From: JAYOFM01 sp038117225
Lineage (GTDB): Bacteria; Pseudomonadota; Alphaproteobacteria; Rhodospirillales; Casp-alpha2
Assembly (NCBI GenBank): GCA_038117225.1
Contig: JAYOFM010000002.1
Location: forward strand, 1 to 64,000
Direction: 5' to 3'
Length of the DNA stretch: 64,000 nt
Within the stretch, counting starts at the first letter, position 1. Each line of letters opens with the position of its first letter. A program made the position numbers and the translations under genes. Shown here piece after piece: positions 41,927 to 50,469 of this stretch. The notes below the pieces were generated by a model. The model did not search any database. It had not been told where the DNA came from and saw nothing but the letters and a program-made list of their open reading frames with translations.

Positions 41927-42805
41927 ATGACACTCGACCTTACCTCCATTGATGGCAGCTTTGCCCGCGAGGTGCGGGGGCTTGATCTTTGGTGCGATCA
42001 CGACGAATCGACCATTGACGCCCTGCGCCGTGCCTGGAGCGAGGCCGGCGTGCTCGTGTTCCGACGTCAGGCGCTGGACGAGGCCGAGATGGTGCGTTTC
42101 TTCTCGCGCTTCGGCGAGCCGGACATCATCGTTCGCACCGACTGGCAGTCACGCAACGCGCCGGAGGTCATCCACATCTCCAACATGAAGGATCAGGCGG
42201 GGCGTTCCATCGGCGGTCTCGGCGCCGGTGAACTGGACTGGCACACGGATCAGTCCTATGTCGCCAACCCGGCGACCGGCGCGATGCTTTACATGGTCGA
42301 AAGTCCGGCCGAGGGCGTGCCCACCTACTGGGCCAACCTGCGCCTCGCTTACGCGGCGCTGCCCGACGAAACCAAGGGACGCATTGACGGCCTGCATGCG
42401 GTCTATGACTACATCAAGCGGCAATCCACCTACGACGACGAGGAGCCCATGTCGGCGGAATTGCGGGCCCGCACGCCGCCGCTCACCCATCCCCTGGTCG
42501 CCGCCGATCCGGTGAGCGGCGCCAAGTCGCTCTATCTCGACCCGACCACGACGACCGGCATCGCCGGCCTGCCGGCCATGGTCGGCGATCCGCTGCTGGC
42601 GGCGCTCAACGAACACGCCACCCGGCCGGAGTTCGTCTATCGCCACGACTGGCGCACCGGCGATGTGGTGATGTGGGACAATGGTTTTCTGCTGCATCGC
42701 CGCGACGCCTTCGCCGCCGACGCCAGCCGCTGGCTCAAGCGCTTGACCATCAAGCTACCGACCGACCGCCACGTGGTGCCGGCGTCGGCGCTCATCGCAG
42801 TCTGA
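41927..42805 (+). CDS. TauD/TfdA-family Fe(II)/2-oxoglutarate dioxygenase
   Basis: A 292-residue dioxygenase. The iron triad is His106-x-Asp108 in WHTDQS and His257 in LLHRRD, with the 2-oxoglutarate-binding Arg further on in RWLKRLTI. The N-terminal RGLDLW and GVLVFRRQALDE are typical of the TauD/TfdA fold. It hydroxylates a substrate next to a leaving group or unactivated carbon; taurine is only one possibility. GAGGAG is eight bases before the ATG. In this operon it is followed by a two-subunit aconitase X, so it may create the hydroxyl that aconitase X then eliminates. Confidence 0.85.
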   Translation: MTLDLTSIDGSFAREVRGLDLWCDHDESTIDALRRAWSEAGVLVFRRQALDEAEMVRFFSRFGEPDIIVRTDWQSRNAPEVIHISNMKDQAGRSIGGLGAGELDWHTDQSYVANPATGAMLYMVESPAEGVPTYWANLRLAYAALPDETKGRIDGLHAVYDYIKRQSTYDDEEPMSAELRARTPPLTHPLVAADPVSGAKSLYLDPTTTTGIAGLPAMVGDPLLAALNEHATRPEFVYRHDWRTGDVVMWDNGFLLHRRDAFAADASRWLKRLTIKLPTDRHVVPASALIAV

Positions 42806-42815
42806 GGAAATCGCT

Positions 42816-44066
42816 GTGAACCTCACCGACCACGAACAGGCGATCCTCGCTGGTGAGATGGGCGACATTCGCCGCCGGGCGATCGAGCAGCAGATCGAGA
42901 TCGGCCGTTTCTTCGATGCCGAGGATTTCGTCGAGGTGCGTCAGGCACACATCATGGCCGACGCGGAGAGCCTGGGCGAAGCCTGTGTGGCGTGGCTGGA
43001 GGAGGTGGCGGCGGCGCCGGAGGACGAGCGCCGGGTGATCATCCCGACCATCACCGATCCGCGCGGAGCCGATTTCAACGCCTACGGCCGCATCAACCAC
43101 GACGAGGCCTTCGTCAATCTGGAACGGCGCGCCGACGCGGCGTTTCGGGCGCTCGGCGTGCTGATGACCGACACCTGCATCAACTATCAGACCGTGATGC
43201 CGCCTGTGCGCGGCGAGCATCTGGCCATGGGCGATACCGGGGTGGTGATTTATTCCAATTCGGTGTGTGGGGCGCGCACCAATTACGAGGGCGGACCGGC
43301 GGCGCTGGCTGCCGCGCTGACCGGGCGCACGCCGCGTTACGGGTTTCATCTCGACCAACACCGCAGGGGCGCGACGCTGATCCATGTCATCGACCGGCCG
43401 CGCGAGCTGGACCAATGGGGCGCGCTCGGTGGACTGATCGGCCGTCTCATGGGGTCCTACTACGAGGTGCCGGTGATCGCCGGCATCGACGAACCGCCGA
43501 CGTCCGATGAGTTCAAGCACTTCGGCGCCGCGCTCGCCAGCTTCGGCTCGACGGCGCTGTTCCACATGGTCGGCACGACGCCGGAAGCGCCCGATATGGA
43601 AAGCGTGTTCGAGGTCGAGCCGCCGGAGCCCGCCGCCGTCATCGGCGCCGCCGAACTGCGCGCCTTCACCGAGGCCTACGCGCCGGCCGGCGACGATCTC
43701 GACGTGGTGGTGTTCGCCGCGCCGCAGTTGTCGTTAATGGAAATGCGCACCCTGGCCGGCCTGCTGAAGGGGCGCAGCGTCGCCGCCGGCACGGCCTGCC
43801 TGATCGCCACGGCACCGGAGGTCAAGGCGGCGGCCGACCGCATGGGCCTGACCGCGACCATGGAAACCGCCGGCGCCATCGTCCTGGAAGGGGTGTGTTT
43901 CTATCAGATGCATGCCCGCGAACTGGGCGAGGCCAACGGCTGGACCCGGCTGATGACTAACTCGGCCAAACTGACCAACATCATCGGCGGGTATGGCTAT
44001 GAGCCGACGTTGGCCTCCATGGCCGCCTGTGTCGAAAGTGCCTGCGCCGGAAGGATCGTGCGATGA
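42816..44066 (+). CDS. Aconitase X catalytic (large) subunit
   Basis: A 416-residue AcnX large subunit. Three cysteines at the family positions could hold the iron-sulfur cluster: Cys121 (MTDTCINYQ), Cys151 (YSNSVCGARTNYEGG) and Cys361 (LEGVCFYQ). MTNSAKLTNIIGGYG near the end matches the MTNSAK motif. Bacterial AcnX proteins dehydrate cis-3-hydroxy-L-proline; others act on mevalonate 5-phosphate in archaea. Here no proline racemase or pyrroline reductase is nearby, so the substrate is open. The start is GTG, 11 bases after the dioxygenase stop with GAGGAAA upstream; the stop overlaps the small-subunit start (ATGA). Confidence 0.85.
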   Translation: MNLTDHEQAILAGEMGDIRRRAIEQQIEIGRFFDAEDFVEVRQAHIMADAESLGEACVAWLEEVAAAPEDERRVIIPTITDPRGADFNAYGRINHDEAFVNLERRADAAFRALGVLMTDTCINYQTVMPPVRGEHLAMGDTGVVIYSNSVCGARTNYEGGPAALAAALTGRTPRYGFHLDQHRRGATLIHVIDRPRELDQWGALGGLIGRLMGSYYEVPVIAGIDEPPTSDEFKHFGAALASFGSTALFHMVGTTPEAPDMESVFEVEPPEPAAVIGAAELRAFTEAYAPAGDDLDVVVFAAPQLSLMEMRTLAGLLKGRSVAAGTACLIATAPEVKAAADRMGLTATMETAGAIVLEGVCFYQMHARELGEANGWTRLMTNSAKLTNIIGGYGYEPTLASMAACVESACAGRIVR

Positions 44067-44464
44067 TCATCACCGGTCATCCCGGCATCGGCCCGGCCGT
44101 CACGGCGGCGGCTCTGGTGGCGCGCGATAATTTCTCCGCACGATACGATCTCGACCGGATCCGGGGCATCTTCTCGCGCCCCGCCCACGCGCTGTTCGGC
44201 CAGAGCTACGTCGGCAAGGTCCTCATCCTCGACATTGCCAAGGGCGGTGTCGCCACCGCCTGGATGCTGCGTGAAATGGTCAGCCGGAACATGGCACCGG
44301 CGGCATTGCTGCTCAACTACGCCAACCCGATCATCGCCCAGGGCGCCGCCTTCGCTGGCTTTCCCCTGATGGACCGCTTCGAGACCGACATCGTCGCCGC
44401 CATCGAAACCGGCCAGAGGGTGGCGGTCGACCCGACGGCGGGCACCGTCACCGTGGAGGACTAA
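44063..44464 (+). CDS. Aconitase X swivel (small) subunit, DUF126
   Basis: A 133-residue swivel-domain protein. LVARDNFSARYDLD near residues 18-31, GKVLILDIAKGGVATAW and the conserved NPIIAQGAAFAGFPLMDRF match the small aconitase X subunit (DUF126). It closes the active site over the large subunit encoded just upstream, with which it is translationally coupled. Two separate genes, not a fusion, make this a two-subunit type II AcnX. Confidence 0.87.
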   Translation: MIITGHPGIGPAVTAAALVARDNFSARYDLDRIRGIFSRPAHALFGQSYVGKVLILDIAKGGVATAWMLREMVSRNMAPAALLLNYANPIIAQGAAFAGFPLMDRFETDIVAAIETGQRVAVDPTAGTVTVED

Positions 44465-44469
44465 CCGGC

Positions 44470-45348
44470 ATGCGCGGCATCGACCATCTGGTTATCGACG
44501 TTCCCGACCTGGATGCCGGACGCGCGTTCTATGAACGCATCGGCTTCACCATGACGCCGCGCGGCCAGCATCCCTTCGGTACTGGCAATTCGCTGGCCCA
44601 GTTGCACGGCGGGTTTCTGGAGGTGTTGTCCGTGACCGAACCGGACAACGTGCCCGAGGCGGCGCCCGGGCATTTCAGTTTCGGCGCCTTCAACCGGGAT
44701 TTTCTCGTCCGCCGTCCCGGCGGCGGCATGTCCATGTTCGTCCTGCGTACGGACAATGCCGATACCGATCGGGCGGCATGGAGCATGGCCGGGCTGACCA
44801 CCTATGCGCCGTTCGGGTTCGAGCGCCTGGCCAAACAACCGGATGGCGGCGAAGTGACCATGGGGTTCTCTCTCGCCTTCGCCACCGATGTCCGCATGCC
44901 GGACGCGGCGTGGTTTTCCTGTCAGCACCGCCACGCGCCGGAATATTTCTACAAACCAGATTACCAGCGCCACGCCAACACGGCGCGCCACATAGCCGCC
45001 GTCGGGCTGGTCGCGGAGGACCCGTGGAGCCTCGCCGATTTCTTCGAGGGTCTGCTCGGCGTTGCCGCCATCGGCCGCGGCGATGACGGGCTTGAGGTGG
45101 CGCTCGAAGAAGCGGTGCTGCGAGTGATCTCGCCCGAGGCTCTCGATGCCCGCTTCGACGGCCAGACGCCGCCCGCCGATCCGGCGTCGCCGCACTTATT
45201 CGGCTATGCCGTCGCCGTCGAGGACCTGGACGCGGCGCGGCGTTGCCTGGTCGGTGCCGAGGTGCCCTACCGGGACACCGGCGACCGGGTCTGGATCGCG
45301 CCCGAGGACGGCTTCGGCACGCTCATCGGTTTCGTCGCCACGCCCTGA
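44470..45348 (+). CDS. VOC-superfamily protein (glyoxalase-like)
   Basis: A 292-residue protein with two vicinal-oxygen-chelate modules. The N-terminal one begins GIDHLVIDVPDLDAGRAFYERIGF (HLVIDVPDLDAG, with a metal-type His6), and a second begins near residue 175 (RHIAAVGLVAEDP). The layout is that of glyoxalase-like domain proteins found in catabolic operons. Such enzymes are isomerases, epimerases, lyases or dioxygenases on metal-bound oxygen compounds. It starts five bases after the aconitase X small-subunit stop and is part of the same transcript. The substrate is unknown. Confidence 0.82.
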   Translation: MRGIDHLVIDVPDLDAGRAFYERIGFTMTPRGQHPFGTGNSLAQLHGGFLEVLSVTEPDNVPEAAPGHFSFGAFNRDFLVRRPGGGMSMFVLRTDNADTDRAAWSMAGLTTYAPFGFERLAKQPDGGEVTMGFSLAFATDVRMPDAAWFSCQHRHAPEYFYKPDYQRHANTARHIAAVGLVAEDPWSLADFFEGLLGVAAIGRGDDGLEVALEEAVLRVISPEALDARFDGQTPPADPASPHLFGYAVAVEDLDAARRCLVGAEVPYRDTGDRVWIAPEDGFGTLIGFVATP

Positions 45349-45379
45349 GGCGCCATCAAGGAAGGTTCATCGCAGTCGC

Positions 45380-46102
45380 ATGCCGTTCGAGATCGCCATC
45401 ATCATGGCCGGGGCCTTTCTCGCCGCCTTCGTCGTCGGAGCCGCCGGTTTCGGCGACGCCCTGGTGGCGGCCGCCGTGTGGCTGCATTTCTTCGCGCCGG
45501 CGGAAGCGGCGCCGCTGATTGTCATGACCGGATTGCTGGTTCATCTGATCGGGTTGGCGCGGCTCTTTCGCGATCTGGATTTCCGTCATCTGGCGCCGTT
45601 CATCGGCCTTGGCGCGCTCGGCGTGCCGCTGGGCACCTGGCTGCTGGCGCGGATCGATGCCGAACCGTTTCGCCTCGCCGTCGGCGGGCTTTTGCTGGTC
45701 TATGGTGTCGGGTTGTTGGCTCTGCGCGATCCGCCGACCATGAAGAGCGGCGGCAGGCTGCTCGACGCGATGGTCGGCGGCGTCGGCGGTGTGCTCGGTG
45801 GCCTCGCCGGCATGTCGGGCGCCGTGCCGGCGGTGTGGTGTGCCCTGCGCGGCTGGCCCAAACGCGAGGCGCGCGGCGTAAGCCAGCCCTACATCCTGCT
45901 GATGCACGTGTTCTCTCTCGCCGCCATGGCCTGGGTCGGCCTGGTAACCATGGAAACGGTGGAACGATTCCTCTGGGGCGTGCCGGCCATCCTCGTCGGC
46001 ATGTCTGCCGGCCTCGCCCTCTACCGCCGCCTCGACGAAGCCCTGTTCCGCCGCCTCGTCCTCGCCATGCTAGCGGTCTCGGGGCTGACGTTGGTGGTTT
46101 AG
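45380..46102 (+). CDS. TauE/SafE-family permease, second copy
   Basis: A 240-residue membrane protein with about 7-8 helices and glycine-rich repeats FVVGAAGFGDALVAA (near 17-31) and VGGVGGVLGGLAGMSGAVP (near 132-150), the TauE/SafE layout. It is not close in sequence to the copy at 37.5-38.3 kb. It ends the DUF3604-dioxygenase-aconitase X-VOC operon, so it is the likely transporter for that pathway, perhaps exporting sulfite or an acid product. The start ATG is 31 bases after the VOC stop. Confidence 0.82.
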   Translation: MPFEIAIIMAGAFLAAFVVGAAGFGDALVAAAVWLHFFAPAEAAPLIVMTGLLVHLIGLARLFRDLDFRHLAPFIGLGALGVPLGTWLLARIDAEPFRLAVGGLLLVYGVGLLALRDPPTMKSGGRLLDAMVGGVGGVLGGLAGMSGAVPAVWCALRGWPKREARGVSQPYILLMHVFSLAAMAWVGLVTMETVERFLWGVPAILVGMSAGLALYRRLDEALFRRLVLAMLAVSGLTLVV

Positions 46103-46112
46103 GCGTCCACCC

Positions 46113-46613
46113 TCACAACAGAATAATCCGCTGGAACGCCAGGTGGACCACGGTGGCGCCGAGGGCGATGAGGATGGTCATGAAGATCAGCAGCGTGTAG
46201 CGGTGGATATTGCCCTCGCGGCGCGACTTGATGGCGCGCACGTCCTTGAAGGCGCTGGAGAAATAGCGCTGCATGTGGTCCAGCTTGGCGAGTTCATTGT
46301 ACATCCATAACTGGTAGATGATCAGTGTGAACACGACCGCGCAGGACATCAGGATTGTCAGGGCCATCAATTTGTTGGTCAGATCCGGTCCCGCCTTGGT
46401 GATCGCGGCAATGATGACCAGACCGAGAAAGGTGATCAGCGTGGCGCCGACCGTTTTCCACTGGTGGCTCTTGACGAAACGCAGGGTGTCCGTCGATTCG
46501 ACGTAAAGCATGCGCAACTCGGCATGCGTATCGCCGTCGACGATCGGCGGCGTGACCGTGATCTCCTCGGCGACGTCGTCCTGGTCGTCCTTGGTTTCCT
46601 TGCCTTTGGCCAT
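46113..46613 (-). CDS. Small membrane protein of unknown function
   Basis: A 166-residue protein. An acidic N-terminus (about 35 residues) is followed by three predicted helices near 52-72, 82-104 and 140-160, with a basic cytosolic loop between the last two (SAFKDVRAIKSRREGN). AGGAGG lies seven bases before the ATG, so translation looks efficient. I recognise no family. It converges with the TauE/SafE gene at an 11-base gap and is downstream of the TPR protein gene on the same strand, 82 bases away. Confidence 0.65.
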   Translation of the reverse strand: MAKGKETKDDQDDVAEEITVTPPIVDGDTHAELRMLYVESTDTLRFVKSHQWKTVGATLITFLGLVIIAAITKAGPDLTNKLMALTILMSCAVVFTLIIYQLWMYNELAKLDHMQRYFSSAFKDVRAIKSRREGNIHRYTLLIFMTILIALGATVVHLAFQRIILL

Positions 46614-46695
46614 CTCAACCTCCTGGACAGGTGCCCGTCATGAGAGGCGAAAAGCATACCCGGAAGTGGTTAAGAGGTGGTTTCCGTGCCGCCGT

Positions 46696-48108
46696 TTATC
46701 CGGCGAACGGCTTCATGGCCTTGACCGCGCCGCCAACGTGGACGGGACGGGGCAGGCGGCAGTAGGGCGGAAAATCGATGGCGCCGGCGTGACGGTAATA
46801 GCTATCGTGAATCAGGGCGTTGGTCTTAATAAGCGGCCATACCGCGTCGCGCAGAAATTCCTGATCGGACCAGCGGTTACGCATGAATTTCGGCGTCGAC
46901 GTGGCAAGGCGCTGCAGGTTGGGCAGTACGCCGGCGATGCCGCCCCACATGCCCGCGAGAATCAATTCCATGTGGTAGGGATGATCGCGCATGATGTGGA
47001 ACGGCCTGGCCGATTTGATCCAGTCGTCGACGGCGATCAGTTCCATGGCGTTGAGGCGCGAGTCCGCGTCGCGGCAGATGAAGCGGTCGACGTTGGGATC
47101 GTCCGAGGCGAAGAAGCGCCATAGCGGGCGCAGGCGCTGCAGCTTCGGATCATCAATGAAAACCACCTCCGAGCCCTGTTCGCGCAACTCCTTGATCACG
47201 TTGGCGGGAACCGTGCGATCGCAATAGAAGCGACAGCGCCAGCCGTAATAGATATGCGGCGCGATGCGCGCGTTGACGACGGCGCCATGGACATAGATCG
47301 GGTCATCCCCCCACAAGGAAAACGCGATGACATTGCGTGCCCGCTTCTTGGCGTCGAACGGCTTGTCCGCCGCCGTCAGATCGAGGCTCAGGTCGCGATA
47401 GGGTGCCTTCTTGAATTCCGCGAAGGCGCGCCGGTCCTTGGCTTCCAGCGCCGTTAGGCCGTGCGACAGCGCGTCGTCTCGCCGGCCCATTGTTTCCAGT
47501 GTCGTCACCAGGGCATTGCGCGCCGGCAGGTCGTCGGGCGCCACCGCGCAAGCCTGTTCGAAGGCGGCAACCGCGTCCTCCATGCGCCCCTCGCCACGCA
47601 GGGCGACCCCTTTCAGGCTCAGCGCCATTAGATGACCCGGATCGAGGGCGAGGGTGCGATCGAAGGCAATGAGCGCATCGTTGACCCGTTTCAGTTCCTG
47701 CAGCAATACCCCTTGCAGGTATTGCGCGCCCACGTGGTCGGGTGCGGCGGCGAGGACGGCCTCGACCTCGGCCAGGGCAGCGTCCCGGTCGCGGGTATTG
47801 CGCAGGATATAGGCTTGTTCCACATGGGTATCCCCAAGGTCGGCGTTGTCAATATCGCCAGCCGTCGTCAGGGCCGCATTGATCGCTTGCTGCGCCTCGG
47901 CGACGCGGCCCAGATGACGCGCGGCACGGGCATGCAGTGTGTGCGCCTCGACCACGTCGGGCGTGCCGTCGGTCGCCTCGACAAGTCGCCGCGCCACGCG
48001 CAGGGCGTCGAGAAATTCCTCGTCCGCTAACGCCTGACGGACCCGTTCAGTGCTCGGTGGGGCCGGCTTGGGGTTGGGTGCGTTATCGGATTTCGCCTTG
48101 GCGTTCAT
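46696..48108 (-). CDS. TPR protein with C-terminal glycosyltransferase-like domain
   Basis: A 470-residue protein. Residues 20-225 are about five to six TPR units (AALAEVEAVLAAAPDHVGAQ, AVAAFEQACAVAPDDLPARN). From about 260, NVIAFSLWGDDPIYVHG starts an alpha/beta domain with RFICRDADSRL, a DxD-type metal motif, and MRDHPYHMELILAGMWGG. This resembles a GT-A glycosyltransferase domain fused to TPRs, seen with sulfotransferases in surface glycan genes. No signal peptide is evident. Its ATG overlaps the sulfotransferase stop (ATGA), so the two are coupled. The function is inferred from fold only. Confidence 0.7.
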   Translation of the reverse strand: MNAKAKSDNAPNPKPAPPSTERVRQALADEEFLDALRVARRLVEATDGTPDVVEAHTLHARAARHLGRVAEAQQAINAALTTAGDIDNADLGDTHVEQAYILRNTRDRDAALAEVEAVLAAAPDHVGAQYLQGVLLQELKRVNDALIAFDRTLALDPGHLMALSLKGVALRGEGRMEDAVAAFEQACAVAPDDLPARNALVTTLETMGRRDDALSHGLTALEAKDRRAFAEFKKAPYRDLSLDLTAADKPFDAKKRARNVIAFSLWGDDPIYVHGAVVNARIAPHIYYGWRCRFYCDRTVPANVIKELREQGSEVVFIDDPKLQRLRPLWRFFASDDPNVDRFICRDADSRLNAMELIAVDDWIKSARPFHIMRDHPYHMELILAGMWGGIAGVLPNLQRLATSTPKFMRNRWSDQEFLRDAVWPLIKTNALIHDSYYRHAGAIDFPPYCRLPRPVHVGGAVKAMKPFAG

Positions 48109-49007
48109 CCCTCGGCCTCACGAACAGTCGCCGCGTCGGCATAACCGAGTTCGCACAGTAGATCGCCGGCTCCGCCGTTGAAGGCGTCGATGGCGGCCTG
48201 GTCGAAATGGTTCTGCCAATCGCCGACGATACCCTTGCGAAACTGAGAATCTCGATTCTCCTCCCCGCGCGCGCGTCCGCCGGACAATTTATCGAAGGAC
48301 GCCGCCTCGACGCATCCGGCGAGCGTCGCGTCATCATGCGCGAGACCAAGAAATGCGAACACGTGCGACAGTTCCCGGTGCGGATCGGCATGCAGCGCCT
48401 CGTAACGCAATTCGAGAAAATCCGCCGGGTGGGCATCGGCGAAGCGGTGGGCGGATTCATAATCTTGACGCCAGATCCTGGCGAACCGCTTGGCATAGTT
48501 CTCGAGTTTTTCTTGCCCCTTTTCCGGCCCCCACTGGCGCACCAGATGAATCCAGCCGGACACCGCCGCGTCGCGGCCATCGCGCAGGATGAACACGACC
48601 TTGGCTTCGGGAAATAGTTCCTTCATTTGCGGAAGCGCGCGAATGGTGCCCGGGGTCTTTTCGCCGACTGCCGTGATATCCGGTCGATCACCGTAGCCGG
48701 CCATCATCAGGGCGACCGCGCTACGCACCAGGAAGCGATAGTGCCGGCGATCGATGGGGGGAAAACCGCCGGTTTCGGCGAATACCGTCTTATTCAGCCG
48801 CGTCACGAAGGCATGGTATTCGTTCGTCGCCGTCGCCAGTTTCGGCGCCAGCTGGGTGAAGAACTGGCCCTCGCCCCGGCAAGCGGCGTTGGGGTGCGCG
48901 TCGATCAGCGATTGCAGCCAGGTTGTGCCGGATTTTTCGGTGGCGGCGACGAAGAACAAATCCTTGGCCAGGATTCGCTGAATCTTACCGATTTCGTCCT
49001 CGCTCAT
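48105..49007 (-). CDS. PAPS-dependent sulfotransferase
   Basis: A 300-residue sulfotransferase. The 5'-phosphosulfate loop is ATEKSGTTWLQ (22-32) and the 3'-phosphate site is FILRDGRDAAVSGW (139-152). KTPGTIRALPQMKELFP sits between them. The donor is PAPS; the acceptor could be a glycan, lipid or small metabolite. GAGGGAG lies six bases before the ATG. It is co-translated with the TPR-glycosyltransferase-like protein, which suggests sulfation of a surface sugar. Confidence 0.85.
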   Translation of the reverse strand: MSEDEIGKIQRILAKDLFFVAATEKSGTTWLQSLIDAHPNAACRGEGQFFTQLAPKLATATNEYHAFVTRLNKTVFAETGGFPPIDRRHYRFLVRSAVALMMAGYGDRPDITAVGEKTPGTIRALPQMKELFPEAKVVFILRDGRDAAVSGWIHLVRQWGPEKGQEKLENYAKRFARIWRQDYESAHRFADAHPADFLELRYEALHADPHRELSHVFAFLGLAHDDATLAGCVEAASFDKLSGGRARGEENRDSQFRKGIVGDWQNHFDQAAIDAFNGGAGDLLCELGYADAATVREAEG

Positions 49008-49139
49008 GCGCCGCTCCCTCTGGGTTCAATTGTGCCAGGGTGCGGGAAGGGCCGCAATCGCGCCGCAGGGCGGTCGCCCCATGATCTGGGTCAACGCGGC
49101 CGGTGGCGATTTCCGCTACACCATGACCATAGGGGGAAA

Positions 49140-49508
49140 ATGCAGGAGGAAATGTTGGCACAGACCAAGACAGAGACCGGTCCAGCCGCCACGCCGTTCG
49201 CCCTTGCCGGCTTGGAAAACGTTCCGGGGGTGAACACCGCGGCCATGGATGAAATGCTGCAAGCCAGCCAGGCCTGCTGGACGGCGTTCGCCGAATTGAA
49301 CGCGGAAATGGTCCGCTTCGCCAGCGCGCGCACGCAGGCCAACTTGGAGGCATGCCGCGACTTGGCGCAATGCGAGACCATCGCCGAGGTGCCGACGCTG
49401 CAACAGACCTGGCTGCAGAGCGCGGCCGAGGCTTATACGCAGGAAATGGGCCGTCTCGCCGAGATCGCCACCGCGGCCCAGAAGGCAAGGCCGGTTCGCA
49501 AGAAGTAA
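49140..49508 (+). CDS. Phasin-family protein
   Basis: A 122-residue all-helical protein. AMDEMLQASQACWTAFAELN and FASARTQANLEACRDLAQC are the amphipathic heptad-like helices of the phasin family, which coats polyhydroxyalkanoate granules; the QTWLQSAAEAYTQEMGRL segment fits the family core. It ends in a basic tail. AGGGGG lies just before the ATG; an ATG four codons later, right behind AGGAGG, is an alternative. No PHA synthase is in the window. It stands alone, divergent from the sulfotransferase gene. Confidence 0.75.
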   Translation: MQEEMLAQTKTETGPAATPFALAGLENVPGVNTAAMDEMLQASQACWTAFAELNAEMVRFASARTQANLEACRDLAQCETIAEVPTLQQTWLQSAAEAYTQEMGRLAEIATAAQKARPVRKK

Positions 49509-49591
49509 CCCGTAGCCCCCTTGCCCTGGAGGTTGGTCAGACGCTTTAATCCTTGATGCGGTGCCGTTGCCGCGTCGAGGAGGCGTTTGAG

Positions 49592-50443
49592 ATGACCCTG
49601 CGAACCCGGCCGCTGACCCTTGGCTTCGGCGTCGAGATATCCGGTATCGACATGGCCGATTCATCCTTGGACGCGGCGATCGTCGCCGAGGTGGCGCGGC
49701 TTTGGTACGATAACGGTGTGGTGCTGTTTCGTGACCAGACGGTGGGCGAGGCGGACGTGGTTCGATTTTCGCGCCAATTTGGTGAGCTCGAAATTCATGT
49801 GCGCGAGGAATATCTAGATCCGGATTATCCAGAACTGCTGACTGTCTCAAACGTCACGCGGCAGGGGGCGGCGATCGGCATCCTCGGCGACCACGAGGTC
49901 GGCTGGCACCACGATCAGATCTATCAGCATAAGCCGGCCGTCGGCTCCTTGCTCTGTGCCTTCAAGATTCCGCCGTCGGGCGGTGAAACCTGTTTCGCCA
50001 ATCTTGCCGTTGCCTATGAGGCACTGCCCGAGGCCATGCGCCAGCGTCTGGCTCCGCTCAAGGCTCGCCAATCATACAGTTACTTCAACAGCCAATGGAG
50101 CGAGCCGACGAACGAGGAGCAGACCAACCGCACGCCGGATGTGCTGCACCCGGTGGTGCGCACCCATCCGGTGACCGGCCGTAAGGCGCTCTATGTTGAC
50201 CCGGCCATGACGGCGGCCATCGATAGTCTCGACGAGGCGGAGAGCCGAGCCTTGCTTGACGAGTTGTTCGCGTGGATCGTCCGGCCTGAGTTCGTCTACG
50301 AACACCAGTGGCGGCTTGGCGATGCGATCATGTGGGATAACGCCTCGACCATGCACCGGCGCGGCGAATTCGACCCGGCGGCGGAACGCATCATGAAGCG
50401 CACGACGATCATGCCGCCACCGGACCGAGCCGTGCCTTTCTAG
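49592..50443 (+). CDS. TauD/TfdA-family dioxygenase, second copy
   Basis: A 283-residue Fe(II)/2-oxoglutarate dioxygenase. The iron ligands are His106 and Asp108 (GWHHDQIY) and His255 (STMHRRGEF), with the later Arg in RIMKRTTIM. LGFGVEISGIDMADSS at the N-terminus is the usual TauD start. GAGGAGG lies nine bases before the ATG. It is followed by a dehydratase gene 26 bases away, so a hydroxylation then elimination of a beta-hydroxy amino acid is a possible pair. Its relation to the copy near 42 kb is distant. Confidence 0.84.
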   Translation: MTLRTRPLTLGFGVEISGIDMADSSLDAAIVAEVARLWYDNGVVLFRDQTVGEADVVRFSRQFGELEIHVREEYLDPDYPELLTVSNVTRQGAAIGILGDHEVGWHHDQIYQHKPAVGSLLCAFKIPPSGGETCFANLAVAYEALPEAMRQRLAPLKARQSYSYFNSQWSEPTNEEQTNRTPDVLHPVVRTHPVTGRKALYVDPAMTAAIDSLDEAESRALLDELFAWIVRPEFVYEHQWRLGDAIMWDNASTMHRRGEFDPAAERIMKRTTIMPPPDRAVPF

Positions 50444-50469
50444 GCGGTGATCGATAGACTGCCCGTCCG

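Noticed and set aside
41927..42805. Naming this gene tauD
   Set aside because: Only the general TauD/TfdA fold and iron triad are visible; taurine-binding residues and a tauABC transporter are not.
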